Assembly (NCBI GenBank): GCA_033439265.1 | Contig: JAVTVX010000019.1 | Location: forward strand, 4,905,501 to 4,969,500 | Origin: Dillenia suffruticosa | Taxonomy: Eukaryota; Streptophyta; Magnoliopsida; Dilleniales; Dilleniaceae | Direction of reading: 5' to 3' | Length of the DNA: 64,000 nt | Part shown: positions 44,767 through 57,548 of the stretch, in pieces | Layout of the letters: each line of letters opens with the position of its first letter | How positions within the stretch are numbered: position 1 is the stretch's first letter | The notes under the pieces: model-generated | Databases searched by the model: none | What the model was told of the DNA's origin: nothing | What the model saw: only the letters and a program-made list of their open reading frames with translations | Program-made: the position numbers and the translations under genes

Positions 44767-47410
44767 AGAACTATTTTCTTTTTTTTAATAGCATTACAGA
44801 ACTACATTTTTTTGAAATAAAACTACCTTTTTTTTCCCTAGATATACCTAACCACAAAACCACTTTTTTTTTAGTAGAATACTTTTTTTTTACCGCATTA
44901 CAGAACTACTTTTTTTTTTAACTTATCTAATTACAAAGCCATAGAACTACTCTTTTTTTTTAACATAGCTAACTGCAGAACTACAGAATTACTTTTTTTT
45001 AACAGAACTAATTTTTTTTAAAACATAGCTGACAACGTATCTAACTACAGAACTACATAAGTACTTATTTTTTTAACATAGCAAACTACATAACTATTCT
45101 TTTTTAACAGAACCATTTTTTTTAATGATGGTACAAAACTACTTTTTTTGAACAAACCTAATCACAGAACTTATTTTTTCTTGCAAAACTACTTTTGAAC
45201 TATTTTTTTAGTAGAACTTTTTTTTTCAATGGCAATATAGAATTACTTTTTTTTTAGCAGACTACTTTTTTTTTTTTGGAATGGCATAACAGAATTATTT
45301 TTTTTTAGCAGAATGACTTTTTTTTTATAGCAAAACTACCTTTTTTTAGCATAACAATATAGTTCTGCACGGTACAGAACCATATCGTTTTGTCTTTTAG
45401 TAAAACTATTTTGAACTTTTTTTTTAGCAGAATAATTTTTTTTTTTAGTAGCATTACAAACTTTTTTTTTTGTTGTAGAATTACCTTTGTTTTTAAACAT
45501 ACCAAACTACAGAACTATTTTTTTTAACGGCATTACAGAACTACTTTTTTTTCATATCAAACATATTTTTTTTTTCAATATATCTAATTACAAAACTACA
45601 AAACTACTCTTTTTTTTTAACATACAGAACTACAAAACCACAGAACTACATTTTTTAAGAGAACTATTTTTTTTTTTGAAAACATAGCCGACAATATATC
45701 TAACTACAGAACTACAGAAGCATTTTTTTAACGTACCAAACTATATAACTATTCTTTTTTAACAGAACCACTTCTTTTTAATGACATTACAAAACTACTT
45801 TTCTTGAACATACCTAACTACAGAACTTATTTTTTCTTACAGAACTACTTTTGAACAAATTTTTTTGTAGAACAATTTTTTTAATGGCATTACAGAATTA
45901 CATTTTTTTGTAGCAGAACTACATTTTGTTTTTAACATTCCTAACCAAAAATCTTTTTTTTAGCAAAACTACTTTTTTTAGCAGAACCATGTCATTCTGT
46001 GTGGCACAGAACCATGACATTCTGCGCGGAGTAGAACCATGTCATTCTGCACGGAGCAGAACCATGTCGTTCTATGCTGGGCAGAACCAAATCCATCAAT
46101 AAAAAATTCTAGACTTTAAACGCTATTATTAAAAACAAATGTACTTCTGCAACTCCTTATAGTTGTTCTGCAAAATCAATAACTTTGAAGTATCAATTGT
46201 AAATCCACTTATATATTATAACACACAAAGATCCATGACATATGTAGAAACCAAACGATAACGGTGGCCTGTATAGAAAACAATATAAAGAAAAACTATA
46301 CAAAGAGCAACCAAATAAGTTTTTAACAAAGCAACCAAACAAACTATGGAATTCTGTAGACCCAAGACTCACGATTGCAAAACAACCGAGTGAAGCTATT
46401 GCAGAACTGAAAGTGCTATTACAGAACTACCCTAAACCCAGAACTACAGAGTAAAGTTATTATAGAAATGAGTTTTTACAGAACTATTGCAGAATTACTA
46501 AAGTGCTATTACAGAAAGAACCACCGGCAGAACTACAGAACTGGGCTATTGCAGAACCAACAAAGTATAATTGCAGAAGAAAAGACAAAGACAAACCATC
46601 ACAACAAAGAAGAATAACTTCCATAATCAGTACTTGAAGCTAAACGTCTCCATTCCCCCCACCCAGAAAGGCAAACCTTCAAAAGGAAACACAAAGACAA
46701 ACCATTATAACAGAGAAGAGAAGAATAACTTTCATAACGCATCCCAAAACTGGGAAAATAAACACAAACCTTGAACACAGAGGGGAAATATATTCGGCAC
46801 ACTCGGAAACACAGCAAGAGAAAACCCAGTGACCATCGTCATCAACACCAAAAAACGGATATAAAAAAGAAACGGAAAAAGTCCCAAGCCGAACGTCTCA
46901 ATTCCTCCTACCTAGAGAGATAAACCTTTAAAAGGAAAAATAAAGACAAACCATCACAATAGAGAAGAGAAGAATAACTTTCAAAATGCATCCCAAAATA
47001 GGAAAAATAAACACAAACCTTGAACACAGAGGGTAAATATATTCGGCACAGTTAGAAACACAACAAGAGAAAACCTCAGTGGCTATCTTCATCAGCGCCA
47101 AACAGCGGATATAAAAAAGACGCCGAACTTGAAACCGAACGTCTCCATCCGCCCCATTGAGAGAGAGAGCGAGAAACAGATAAAGAGAGCACCGTCATAC
47201 TTTTATGCAGAGAAGAAGAAGAGAAGAGAAAACAAAGGAAGATACAAAAAGCATAGAGGGATGGCCTCATACACTTTTTTTCCCCTAAAAAATACAGAAG
47301 TCTAATCGCAATGAGTACCAAAAGAATGATCTTACATACTTTTTTTCCCTAACCACTCTGTGCACGTCTTCCATGAAATCAACAACAAAATCTACTTCAT
47401 TAATTTTTTT
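44767..47410 (+). repeat. 2.65-kb tandem duplication, copy 1
   Basis: It begins AGCAGAACTATTTTCTTTTT and ends AACAAAATCTACTTCATTAAT. It contains the AGAACTAC/T-run array (to about 46080), then GGCCTGTATAGAAAAC-type unique DNA, then two internal sub-repeats of about 250 bp (46680-46850 and 46960-47110; CACAAACCTTGAACACAGAG). No supportable gene; frames such as 46571-46774 also exist in copy 2 but look compositional. Confidence 0.82.
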
Positions 47411-50130
47411 AGCAGAACTATTTTCTTTTTTTTAATAACATTACATAACTACTTTTTTTTGTTGCAGAACTACATTTTTTTTAACGTACTTAATTACAGA
47501 ACTACTTTTTTTTTGTAAATAATTTTTTTTAACGGTATCACAAAACCCCTTTTTTTCGTATCAGTTCAACTTTTTTTTTGAATATATCTAATCACAAAAC
47601 CATAGAACTACACTTTTTTTTTAAACATACCTAACTACAGAACTATAGAACTACTTTTTTTTAATAGAATTATTTTTTAAAAAATATAGCCGACAGCATA
47701 TCTAACAACAGAACTACAAAAGTATTTTTTTTAACATACCAAACTACATAACTATTCTTTTTTAACAGAACAACTTTTTTTTAAAGGCGGTACAAAACTC
47801 CTTTTTTTGAACATACCTATTTACAGAACCCATTTCCTCTTGCAGAACTACTTTTGAACTATTTTTTTTAGTAGAACTATTTTTTAATGGGATTACAGAA
47901 CTATTTTTTTTTGTAGTAGAAGTCCTTTTTTTTCGAACATACTTAACTACAGAACTATTTTTTTTAGTAGACTACTTTTTTTTAATGGCATAACATAACC
48001 ATTTTTTTAGCAGAACTACTTCAATTTTTTTTTAACATATCTAACCACAAAACTTTTTTTTAACATACCTAATGGAAGAACAATTTTTTTTTTAGCAAAA
48101 CTACTTTTTTTTAGTATAACAATGTAGTTTTGCACGGTACAGAACCACGTCGTTTTGTCTTTTAGTAAAACTATTTTGAACTTTTCTTTAGCAGAACAAT
48201 TTTTTTTTAAGTAGCATTACAAACTACTTTTTTTTTGTTGTAGAATTACCCTTGTTTTTAAACATACCAAACTACAGAACTATTTTTTTTTAACGACATT
48301 ACAGAACTACTTTTTTTCATATCAAACCTACTTTTTTTTTTCAACATATCTAACTACAAAACTACTCTTTTTTTTTTACATACAGAACTACAGAACCACA
48401 GAACTACATTTTTTAAGAGAACTATTTTTTTTTTAAAGCATAGCCGACAATATATCTAACTACAGAACTACAGAACTACAGAATTACAGAAACATTTTTT
48501 TTAACGTACCAAACTATATAACTATTCTTTTTTAACAGAACCACTTTTTTTAATGGTATTGCAAAACTACTTTTCTTGAACATACCTAACTATAGAACTT
48601 ATTTTTTCTTGCAGAACTACTTTTGAACAATTTTTTTTGTAGAACAATTTTTTTAATGGTATTACAGAACTACATTTTTTTGTAACAGAACTACTTTTTG
48701 TTTTTAACATTCCTAACTAAAAATCTTTTTTTTTAGCAAAACTACTTTTTTTAACAGAACCATGTCATTCTGCGCGGAGCAGAACCATGTCATTCTGCAC
48801 GGAGCAGAACCATGTCGTTCTATGCTGGGCAGAACCAAATCCATCAATAAAAAATTCCAGATTTTAAACGCTATTATTAAAAAAAAATGTATTTCTACAA
48901 CTCCTTATAGTTGTTCTGCAAAATCAATAGCTTTGAAATATCAATTGTAAATCCACTTATATTTTATAACACACAAAGATCCATGACATATGTAGAAACC
49001 AAACGATAACGGTGGCCTGTATAGAAAACAATATAAAGAAAAACTATACAAAGAGCAACCAAACAAGTTTTTAACAAAGCAACCAAACAAACTATGGAGT
49101 TCTGTAGACCCAAGGCTCACGATTGCAGAACAACCGAGTGAAGCTATTGCAGAACTGAAAGTGCTATTGCAGAACTACCCTAAACCCAGAACTACAGAGT
49201 AAAGTTATTATAGAAATGAGTTTTTACAGAAAATGTTATTACAGAAAGAACCACCGGCAGAACTACAGAACTGGGCTATTGCAGAACCAACAAAGTGTAA
49301 TTGCAGAAGAAAAGACAAAGACAAACCATCACAATAGAGAAGAATAACTTCCATAATCAGTACTTGAACCTAAACGTCTCCATTCCCCCCGCTCAGAAAG
49401 GCAAACCTTCAAAAGAAACACAACGACAAACTATTATAACAGAGAAGAGAAGAATAACTTTCATAACGCATCCCAAAACTGGAAAAATAAACACAAACCT
49501 TGAACACAGAGGGGAAATATATTCGGCACACTTGGAAACATAGCAAGAGAAAACCCAGTGACCATTGTCATCAACACCAAAAAGAGGATATAAAAAAGAA
49601 ACGGAATAAGTCTCAAGCTGAACGTCTCCATTCCTCCTACCTAGAGAAACAAACCTTTAAAAGAAAAGATAAAGACAAACCATCACAATAGAGAAGAGAA
49701 GAATAACTTTCAAAATGTATCCCAAAATAGGAAAAATAAACACAAACCTTGAATACAGAGGGTAAATATATTTGGCACAGTCAGAAACACAACAAGAGAA
49801 AACCTCAGTGGCTATCTTCATCAGCGCCAAACAGCGGATATAAAAAAGAAGCCGAACCTGAAATCGAACGTCTCCATCCGCCCCATTGAGAGAGAGAGCG
49901 AGAAACAGATAAAGAGAACACCGTCATACTTTTATGCAGAGAAGAAGAAGAGAAGAGATAACAAAAGAAGATACAAAAAGCATAGAGGGATGGCCTCATA
50001 CACTTTTTTCCCCTCAAAAGTACAGAAGTCTAATCGCAATGAGTACCAAAAGAATGACTTTACATACTTTTTTTTCCTAACCACTCTGTGCACGTCTTCC
50101 GTGAAATCAACAACAAAATCTACTTCATTA
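47411..50130 (+). repeat. 2.65-kb tandem duplication, copy 2
   Basis: It follows copy 1 directly and repeats its whole order: T-run array, CATGTCATTCTGCGCGGAGC at 48762, GATAACGGTGGCCTGTATAG at 49003, the CACAAACCTTGAACACAGAG sub-repeats, ending AACAAAATCTACTTCATTAA near 50130. The offset is 2.64-2.77 kb, drifting with T-run length. Confidence 0.82.
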
Positions 50131-50355
50131 ATGTTTCTGACAAGAGAGAAAGAAAGAGAAAGAAAGAGAGAAACCACAAGGAAAAGACCAAAAAAAGATA
50201 GGGAAAAAAACCAAAAAAGAAAAAAAGAAAAACGGGCCACATCAGCTCCACATCAGCTCCACATCAGCTCCACTTCACCAACGACCAATCACCCTGCGCT
50301 AATTGGAGGACGACGAAATCCAGGTGGAAAGGGTCTTTCGAACTTATATCTATAT
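50131..50355 (+). repeat. Segment homologous to the left flank of the Helitron-like end
   Basis: After GA-rich DNA comes a CACATCAGCTC triplet repeat, then CCAATCACC, TTGGAGGACGACGA, AAAGGGTCTTTCG and ACTTATATCTATATTG. The same elements precede position 21894 (CTATCACCC, CGGAGGACGACCA, AAGGGATTCATC, ACTTATATCTATA). At 21894 CTAG follows the final A, here TTG does, so this may represent the site without the Helitron. Confidence 0.6.
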
Positions 50356-52167
50356 TGTTAATTAATGATTAAAAAAAGGTACATTTTTTTTGTCAATACT
50401 GTAGATTCAAGGCAAAGGAGTGAGTTTTGTTCTTTACAATTTTTTGGACCTAACCCAAAATGGATCTTTGCCCGGCACAATTTGTGTTCCATTTTTTTAT
50501 GATGTTCTAAAAGTTGATATGTTTAATAACGTAGAAAAATTCATATAATTGATTTTATTTGGTAGAAAAATTCATATAATTGATTTTATTAGGTGGGACG
50601 AAGACTTTTGTTGTTGTTGTTGTGGTTCAAAATTAAACCTATTTTATGCCAAAATACCATTTTTTTTATTCATTTCGTAAAGACTCCACTTGCAACACAA
50701 GAATTCCTATGAAATAATTTGTCAATTACATAATTTTATATGTAATAAATTGGGCATTCGTATTGTGTTATGTTAATGTCCGTTCGTAAATTAGATTTTT
50801 TTATTTCACAGAATATGTTGGTATTTATTTATTTTATTTACAAGAGAGGAATTAGGCCTAATGCCTATGAAAGGCAATACAAATACTGTCCACTAACAGA
50901 GAATCCCCTAACCCAATGGGACTATCTTCTCAAATAACCGTGTTGTTGTCCTGACAAACTCAAATTTAGTTATAAAATTAATAGACGGTCGAGTTAATAA
51001 AATAAAAAATCAAATTTTTTAAATAAATTTTGATTTTAAAATTAAAAAAAAAATTATGTTAACAAAGTTATTTTTAAATTGAATTTCAATGATCATTCAA
51101 ATCAAATCAATAGAAACACGACTTTAGATGCTATCATGAGAACCAAAAAATTTACTCATAAAGTTCGTGCATAGACTCCTTGACAGTTCCACCCGCCATT
51201 TTCGAGCCTACAGCTGTCTAATGTCATGAACCAGGAGCCACAAAGGATGTCACCCTTCAAAAGTGTAGAGCAGAACTTTAATAAATTATTTATTTATTTA
51301 ATATTTTTATATTTTTAATTAAAATTATATAAAATTTTAATATATCTTTATTTTATAATTTTTATTAATTATTATTTTATGAGCCCTCCAAAAAGAATTT
51401 TCTTGCTCCGCCCCAGGCATGCATTGAGCTCATTCCATGGCAACAAAATGCCACCAATTGCAAACCTATAACTAGTTCCCAGGGTAAAGTAATCTAAATT
51501 TTTTGAACTAATGAACCACTACATCTTCAAAACCTTCTTCGTCCTTTTCCTTTTTTAATCTTGTGTTGAATCATACATCAAGCCTTTCTAATTTTGTTTT
51601 CTTAACCCTCACGTTTCATTGGAACTGCAAATATATATTTTGATTAGGAAAGTAGAGTTTTTGTTTAATTCAACTTCTTAGTTTACAAGTTTCCTTGGAA
51701 TCTCACTTATGAATAATGCTTTATTAATAGGAAAAAGGACCTTCAAAAACAGAAGAAAATATAGAATGAGAGAATGAGAAGCCAAACTATTAAACAAAGT
51801 ACTGAAATACAATTGGATGCTTGTTTTCTCACATGATACACCCGCATCATCATGTCAGAAAGCAAGCATCCAATTTTATTTACCACTTTGAGAGAGAGAG
51901 AGAGAGAGAGAGTTATCGTTCAAAAGGTATTATTGGACGTTAATTTTCAATTTTTTGGTATGTCTTCTTTTTATTTTTATTTTTATTTTTAATTTTTTTG
52001 GTTTCTAGGTTAAAAAATATGTGATGACAATATCTAGGCTTAAGCATCACGTCGACATACTTTCTTCTTCCCTTGAGATTTCACGTGCAAGGTATTCAAG
52101 AAAAGTTTCTCTTTAAACTCTTTTCAAGTTTTATTATTTTTTTCTTGTGGCAGCAATTATATATATA
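50356..52167. other. AT-rich intergenic DNA, no gene seen
   Basis: No gene or clear repeat family. A short duplicated GGTAGAAAAATTCATATAAT lies near 50533-50590. CCTCCAAAAAGAATTTTCTT then GCTCCGCCCC at about 51384-51415 resembles a phrase common in plant transposons but I cannot assign it. A GA microsatellite is at about 51891-51912. Confidence 0.4.
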
Positions 52168-53665
52168 CCGGCGATCAAACCGCCCTAACATGCGGGGTGT
52201 TCACAATATGTGAATTATGTTTTTTTACTGTACAAATATTTATTACATTTATAATTAACTCAATATTTTAACTAAATTATTGTCTAAATCGGAAAAAAAA
52301 AATATTGTGTATATCAACGAAAATAAAAAAAGTTTAATCACTGGAATTCTAAAAAAGAACAACAAATGAGATAAAAAAAAAGTAATACATAGAGTAAAAA
52401 AATAAAGAAATAAAGAGATGTCCATCTGTGATGTTCTAAAAAAATAAAAAGGAAAAATTTATGTTAAAAAAAATGAAGGACTTAAAGAGAAAAAGAAAAG
52501 GTTAATAAAAAAAGATTTGAATGGAAAAAAAATAAAAAACTACTGGTCAAAAATAAATTGATGATTATCTGTGGTCAAAAAAATAAAAAAAGAAAAGCCT
52601 AACTCAAAAAAGTCGAAAGACTAAGTTAAAAAAGTGGATAAAAAAAGAACCTAAATGGACAAGTGAGGCCCAAAATGGGGAAAAAAACTTGTTTAAAAAG
52701 ACGAAAGATTTAAGGAAAAAATAGGATAAAAAAAAGAGTAAGAATTTGAATGAAAAAAAAAAGATTGTAGTTTAAAAATAAATGAATGACTATCCACAAG
52801 TCCCAAAAAACCAAAAGGGAAAACCTATATTCAGAAAACACGAAATACTGAAGAGGAAAAAAAACTAGGTTAAAAGATAAAAAGAGTAAGAACTTGAATG
52901 AGAAAAAAAAAACTACGGTATAAAAATAAAAAGACAACCATCTATGGGACCAAAAAACAAAAGGAAAAAAACCAATGTCCTAAGAAGACGAATGACCTAA
53001 GTAAAAAAATGGGATTAAAAATAAGATGAAGGATTTGAACGAGAAAAAAACCCACTATGGTTCAAAAAAGACGAAAAACGAAAGCTAAAAAAGGGTAAAA
53101 AAAGGACGTAAGGATTTAAATGAAAAAAAAAAAGTGCTATCCAAAAAAGACGAAGGATCTAAGTGATAAAAAGAAAAACAACTCAAAAAAAATGCAAGGA
53201 TTTAAAAGAAAAAAAATAGCAGGTCCTAAATTAAAAAATATATATATAGTGGGTGGGTCTCCCAAAAGACAAAGGATCCAAGTGAAAAAGAAAAATAAAT
53301 TGGACTAAAAAAATATGGGACGACCATCAAGTTCTAAAAGAAATAAAAAATATAGTGGGATTTTCCAAAAGGTGAAAGATCTAAGTGAAAAAAAAAAAAA
53401 AAAAACTGTATGAAAAAAAAGCGCAAGGACTTGAATAAAAAAATCACCGGGGAAAAATAGTAAGGCCATGAATGAAAAAAAATAGTGGGGCTCATTCAAA
53501 AGACGAAGGAGTCAAGAAAAAAAAAATGGCAAAAAAAAAATGCAAAAACTTGATTGATATAAAAATAGATAATAGAGTTCAAAAAATATTAGACGACCAT
53601 TAAGGGACTTGGGGAAAAAGTGCATACACAGTAACCCCAACTCCGGCTTTATATATATAGGGTGA
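52168..53665 (-). mobile_element. Possible decayed Helitron with A-rich internal repeats
   Basis: On the minus strand the candidate starts TCACCCTATATATATAAAGC (plus 53665) after an A. It ends with an imperfect hairpin ACCCCGCATGTTAGGGCGGT, TTTGATCG, then CCGG before T (plus 52168). That is Helitron-like in layout, but the terminal CTRR reads CCGG and the stem has mismatches. The interior is a loose array with a unit of very roughly 100-150 bp (AAGACGAAGGATCTAAGTGA, ACTTGAATGAAAAAAA, ACGACCATC). No protein gene. Confidence 0.3.
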
Positions 53666-53691
53666 TATAACTTTAGAGGTTAAATTTATTT

Positions 53692-54096
53692 ATGATCATA
53701 ACCAAAACTTCAACACAAAATGGCCTTTGCATTAAAAAGATATTTGCTTTTCTGAAGGAATACAAGAGAGATGGAGACCGCAAGCATATAAAAAAACGAG
53801 GTCACCTATTGTATTTCAATGCTTGTTCTATTATGCAAGTTCTCCATGTGAGTTCTATCATCCTTAAGTCTTGGGCTTCAAACACATTCTATGGTTACAA
53901 AATACCCTCAAGTACAAATCTTTTGTACTTTTGTTTTGTTTTTTTTCTTGTGACAAAATTTCAAACATGGATCACTCCCTTATATGGTTCCTCAGCAAAG
54001 TTTAGTGTAAATGGAGGAATAGGAGGATCGTTGGTTGTTTGTGGCGTTTCAGAAGAACATAAAAGGTTATTTGCTTCTTACCCTCTCTTACAATGA
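53692..54096 (+). CDS. Uncharacterised 134-codon ORF, perhaps a LINE RNase H scrap
   Basis: The frame is longer than chance frames nearby. I recognise no domain with confidence. The C-terminal part (WITPLYGSSAKFSVNGGIGG, then a CGVSEEHKRLFASY segment) has a weak likeness to the start of the RNase H domain of plant LINEs (W-x-P-P..K-x-N-x-D-G..GG). The catalytic Asp would be replaced by Asn. The hydrophobic middle (LLYFCFVFFLVTK) does not fit that family. No splice or promoter evidence. Confidence 0.2.
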   Translation: MIITKTSTQNGLCIKKIFAFLKEYKRDGDRKHIKKRGHLLYFNACSIMQVLHVSSIILKSWASNTFYGYKIPSSTNLLYFCFVFFLVTKFQTWITPLYGSSAKFSVNGGIGGSLVVCGVSEEHKRLFASYPLLQ

Positions 54097-56559
54097 ATAT
54101 AAAAAGGAGGTCGGCTTGGTGGGTCAAGACTTCTTTTGGACTTGAAGACTCGATTTTGGAGCGATGGACCTTATTATGCTTAAAATGACTTCTTGCGCCT
54201 GGTTAGTTTCTACTGGGTTGTGAGCTGTCTTACTAGATTTTGTGTGAAGTTTGCAATATATTCTCATGTTGACCATCTAAAGAACTCAATTTTTACACTA
54301 CAAATAATTTTTTATTGCTGTTCTTATAGGGATATTTGAGTGATAAAAATTATTATTCAAATGTCTTTTTTGAGATCTAATATTTGAACATTTGTGGATT
54401 TGTATATTTTCAGGGTTTTTATGTCTTATATGCAATAAAAATAATTTTTCATTATTTATGGCCAAAATTACCTTTCTTAAAATCCTAAAAAATTTTTGAA
54501 TTTTCCGTTGCCAGTAAACATTTTCATTGAATTGGGACAATATTTTAAATTTTTGGGCCTAATTGGGTCCGATCCATTTTGACTTGAAGCGTGTCTTTAT
54601 TTATTTATTTTTTTTATAAACTTAACTAAGATATTCAATAAAATTGACTAATATAATTTGAATAGTTATGATGTCTAATTTATGGATTGACTTTTTTAAC
54701 GTTTGTTTTTCATTTCTAAAACTCAAATTTGAGATTTTAATTAAAAAAGTTTAGTATTTTACTACTAAATCTAAATCACCGTGATTTTTGACCCAAACTG
54801 TAATACAGGGCTAGTCAGTGATCTTTGATTGTATTAAAAATTCAACCCACCAGTTATTTTTGTATTACATATACATATCTAACTCGATTGTCCAAATAAT
54901 AGACAAAATATATGAATTTGATATTAAACTCCTCATTTGAGCCAACATATTTGTGCTAGTGTTGGAGTAAGCTTAAACCAACCCTATAAGATTCTTTGCA
55001 CACCTAATTTAAAAATAATTAGAACTTTTCCAATGAAGAAGAGGGAAAGAAAGGAAACAAACAAAAGAAAGAAAGGGTGACACTATGCCGTAGTACACCC
55101 ACGCCACGGACTATGGCATGGCACATCCCATGGCACGTTATGCGTCTTGCGTTGGGCGCACAAGAATCTTTTTCCCACCGAAATGTCTTTATAGTTTTTT
55201 AAAATGTCCTTGTCCCTTTTGTGAATAACTTAAACCTTTTGATGCTTGTTTCAAGAGAGAATTTTCAGAGTAGTGTTGGGATTCTACTAATAGAATTCAT
55301 AACGTAGCAAAATCAACTCAGTTTAAAATAAAGAGATTTAACTCAATTTATTTTCTTGCAAACAATGCCACATTACCATTTTCATCCTTACTGATTTTGA
55401 AGTCAATTTGGTCGATTAGAAAATTCGTTTTATCATATAAAGAATTTTCACAAGATTTTTTGAACGAGCATGAGTTATGGCCAACCAAATTTCATAATTT
55501 TTCGACATCATTAGCTATTTTTACATTTTGGATTAGAAAACCTTCACATTGATCCCATCCATGTATTTGAGAGACACACTTGAGTTTTGTTTGTGATAAG
55601 ATTGAATGTATATTGTTTCAATTAAGAATTTTAAATGGGTAAATTAACAATGGAGGACCTAAGTTGCCTACCATTTTCCCATTCCACAATACACCACCAA
55701 GCCCTCCGTATGCCATTAATCTTATCGGTAGTAGAGTTGGGACTCCATTTTACTCTTATGTTGATCTAACTCTTGAGAGCTAAAATGCAAAACTGCATGC
55801 AATTTATTGGGGGTGGGGGTGGGGATGTTTGAACCCATGCTTATAACTAGATCGACTGATTACCAAATCATGACCGGGTCTTACACCCTTTTTGTTGCGA
55901 AATAAATAAGAAATATTAAACATGTTTGAACATGATTTTAATAATATATTATTTTTTGAATATAAAAGATTGGTAAACATTTCTCCGAAATCATATTAAC
56001 TATAAAAAAAATAATAAAATATAATATGAAACATAATATTCTATTGTTTGAATAAAATATTATAATTGTAGGATTTATATAAAAAATTTATTATTATAAA
56101 TATGAAAATAAATATTATAAATATAGAAATAAAGAAAATCAAATATTTTTTAAATCAAATCAATTATTGATTTGAACTTTATATATAATATTTTTTAAAA
56201 TATTTTCAAAATATATAATAGTTCTTTTTTTCACACTTAACTGATCACTATTCGGTAACTAATTTATTTGTTCTAATTAATTCGATTAGAGCAAACTATC
56301 GGATTTATTAAGGGACAAACTCTCCTAGAGTCTGTTTTTTTCATTCGCAAATTTAAACTCAAGAATTTAATTAGAAAAATTCAGTATCCTTATCGATGAA
56401 CTAATAAAATATTAGTAATAATATATAGTTCTATAATATATGTTTTTAACTTTAATTATTCTGAAATTCAAGTGTATTTTCCCTTCATTTCAACTTTAAA
56501 AGAAAAGAAAAGAAAAGAAATATTACCCACATATGTGCATTTCCCACATAAATTCTAAG
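54097..56559. other. AT-rich intergenic DNA, no gene seen
   Basis: I find no gene. A GC-richer patch at 55085-55160 holds repeated CCATGG/GGCATGGCA-like words. A G-run (GGGGGTGGGGGTGGGGATG) lies at about 55810-55828. Both may be transposon scraps. Confidence 0.4.
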
Positions 56560-56564
56560 CATCT
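56560..56564 (+). other. Target-site duplication of Tat-lineage element, left (CATCT)
   Basis: CATCT precedes the left LTR; CATGT follows the right LTR at 63276-63280. Four of five bases agree, as expected of an old insertion. Confidence 0.6.
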
Positions 56565-57272
56565 TGTTGGAGGTGGGTCTTAGTTCACAGATGATGGCTT
56601 TGCTGACTTAAACGTAATAACTGACCATTGGGTGATCTCGATTGATAAGAATGCAAAAATCCGCTAGAGGGTACTCCGACGAAGGAGACTCCAATACTCA
56701 ATTTAGACAGTGGTTTTCAATAAGAGAAACAAACTGAAACAGAGATTGGTTATACCTTTGTGTGCTATGTGTAGGTTTAGAGAATGTATTTGGCCTATTG
56801 GCTTAATGATATATATATAGTTTTCATGTGTGAGTTTCGTATGTATTTTGTGCGTTAAAATCTTAATTTTCTTATGAAAATATTTTAAGATTACAGAGAT
56901 TATAGTGAAAGATTCTAAAAAATTTAAAATACCATCATTCAAGGACATTCAGATTACCAAAAGATTTCTTTTCTTATTGACAGTAGTCAAAGGTTTTCTT
57001 TCCGATTACGGGAGGCTAGTTTTGTGATTTAACGGAAAATGAATATTGCCTTTAGCCAAATAGTGATACTGAGCACAAAGAAGATATGAGGGCCAACCAG
57101 ATAAATATTGAGAATGATCTAACCGATAAGTACCGAGAGGGTAAGCCATGTCTACCCTTCTGAAAGATAAATTTTGTGTTGACGACATGTTTTAGTAAGT
57201 TATGTCCATTGGGCTATGACTTCGGAGAGCCTTAAGTCTTGCGATAATAGATTTTTGGGCAATACTCCATCA
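56565..57272 (-). repeat. 3' LTR of the Tat-lineage element (708 bp)
   Basis: On the plus strand it runs TGTTGG...CTCCATCA. It aligns with 62607-63275 throughout (for example TTATTGACAGTAGTCAAAGG in both, GTCCATTGGGCTATG in both) with many substitutions. The purine-rich tract GGAGTCGGAGGTAAG (minus strand) adjoins it at 57273. Confidence 0.88.
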
Positions 57273-57548
57273 CTTACCTCCGACTCCTGTCGTCGTTTCG
57301 TAGGAAGGGTTTCAGAAGTAGCATTAAACGGATAAGAATTCGAAAAGATGTTAGTGCAGACCATTAAATGCAGCACATACTATTTCGATCTCCACGAATC
57401 ATCTCCAATAGGCTTTATAAGACGAGGCATCTAATTAGTTCGTGCACCATCATGTCTTCTTTTCGATAGTTTTAACTTTCGCACAGAAAGGAAATTTGTA
57501 AGTTAATCTTTTTGAAATTTGCGAGCAATAATCAGAGAGAGAATCAGA

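Noticed and set aside
21894..50355. Claim that the whole block is one Helitron of about 19 kb
   Set aside because: Only the 3' terminus is convincing. No 5' end, Rep or helicase gene is visible, so I report the terminus as a feature and the larger unit only as a hypothesis.
49990..50361. 123-codon ORF rich in Lys, Arg and Glu
   Set aside because: It reads through GA-rich low-complexity DNA and the end of a repeat; the opposite strand is also open.
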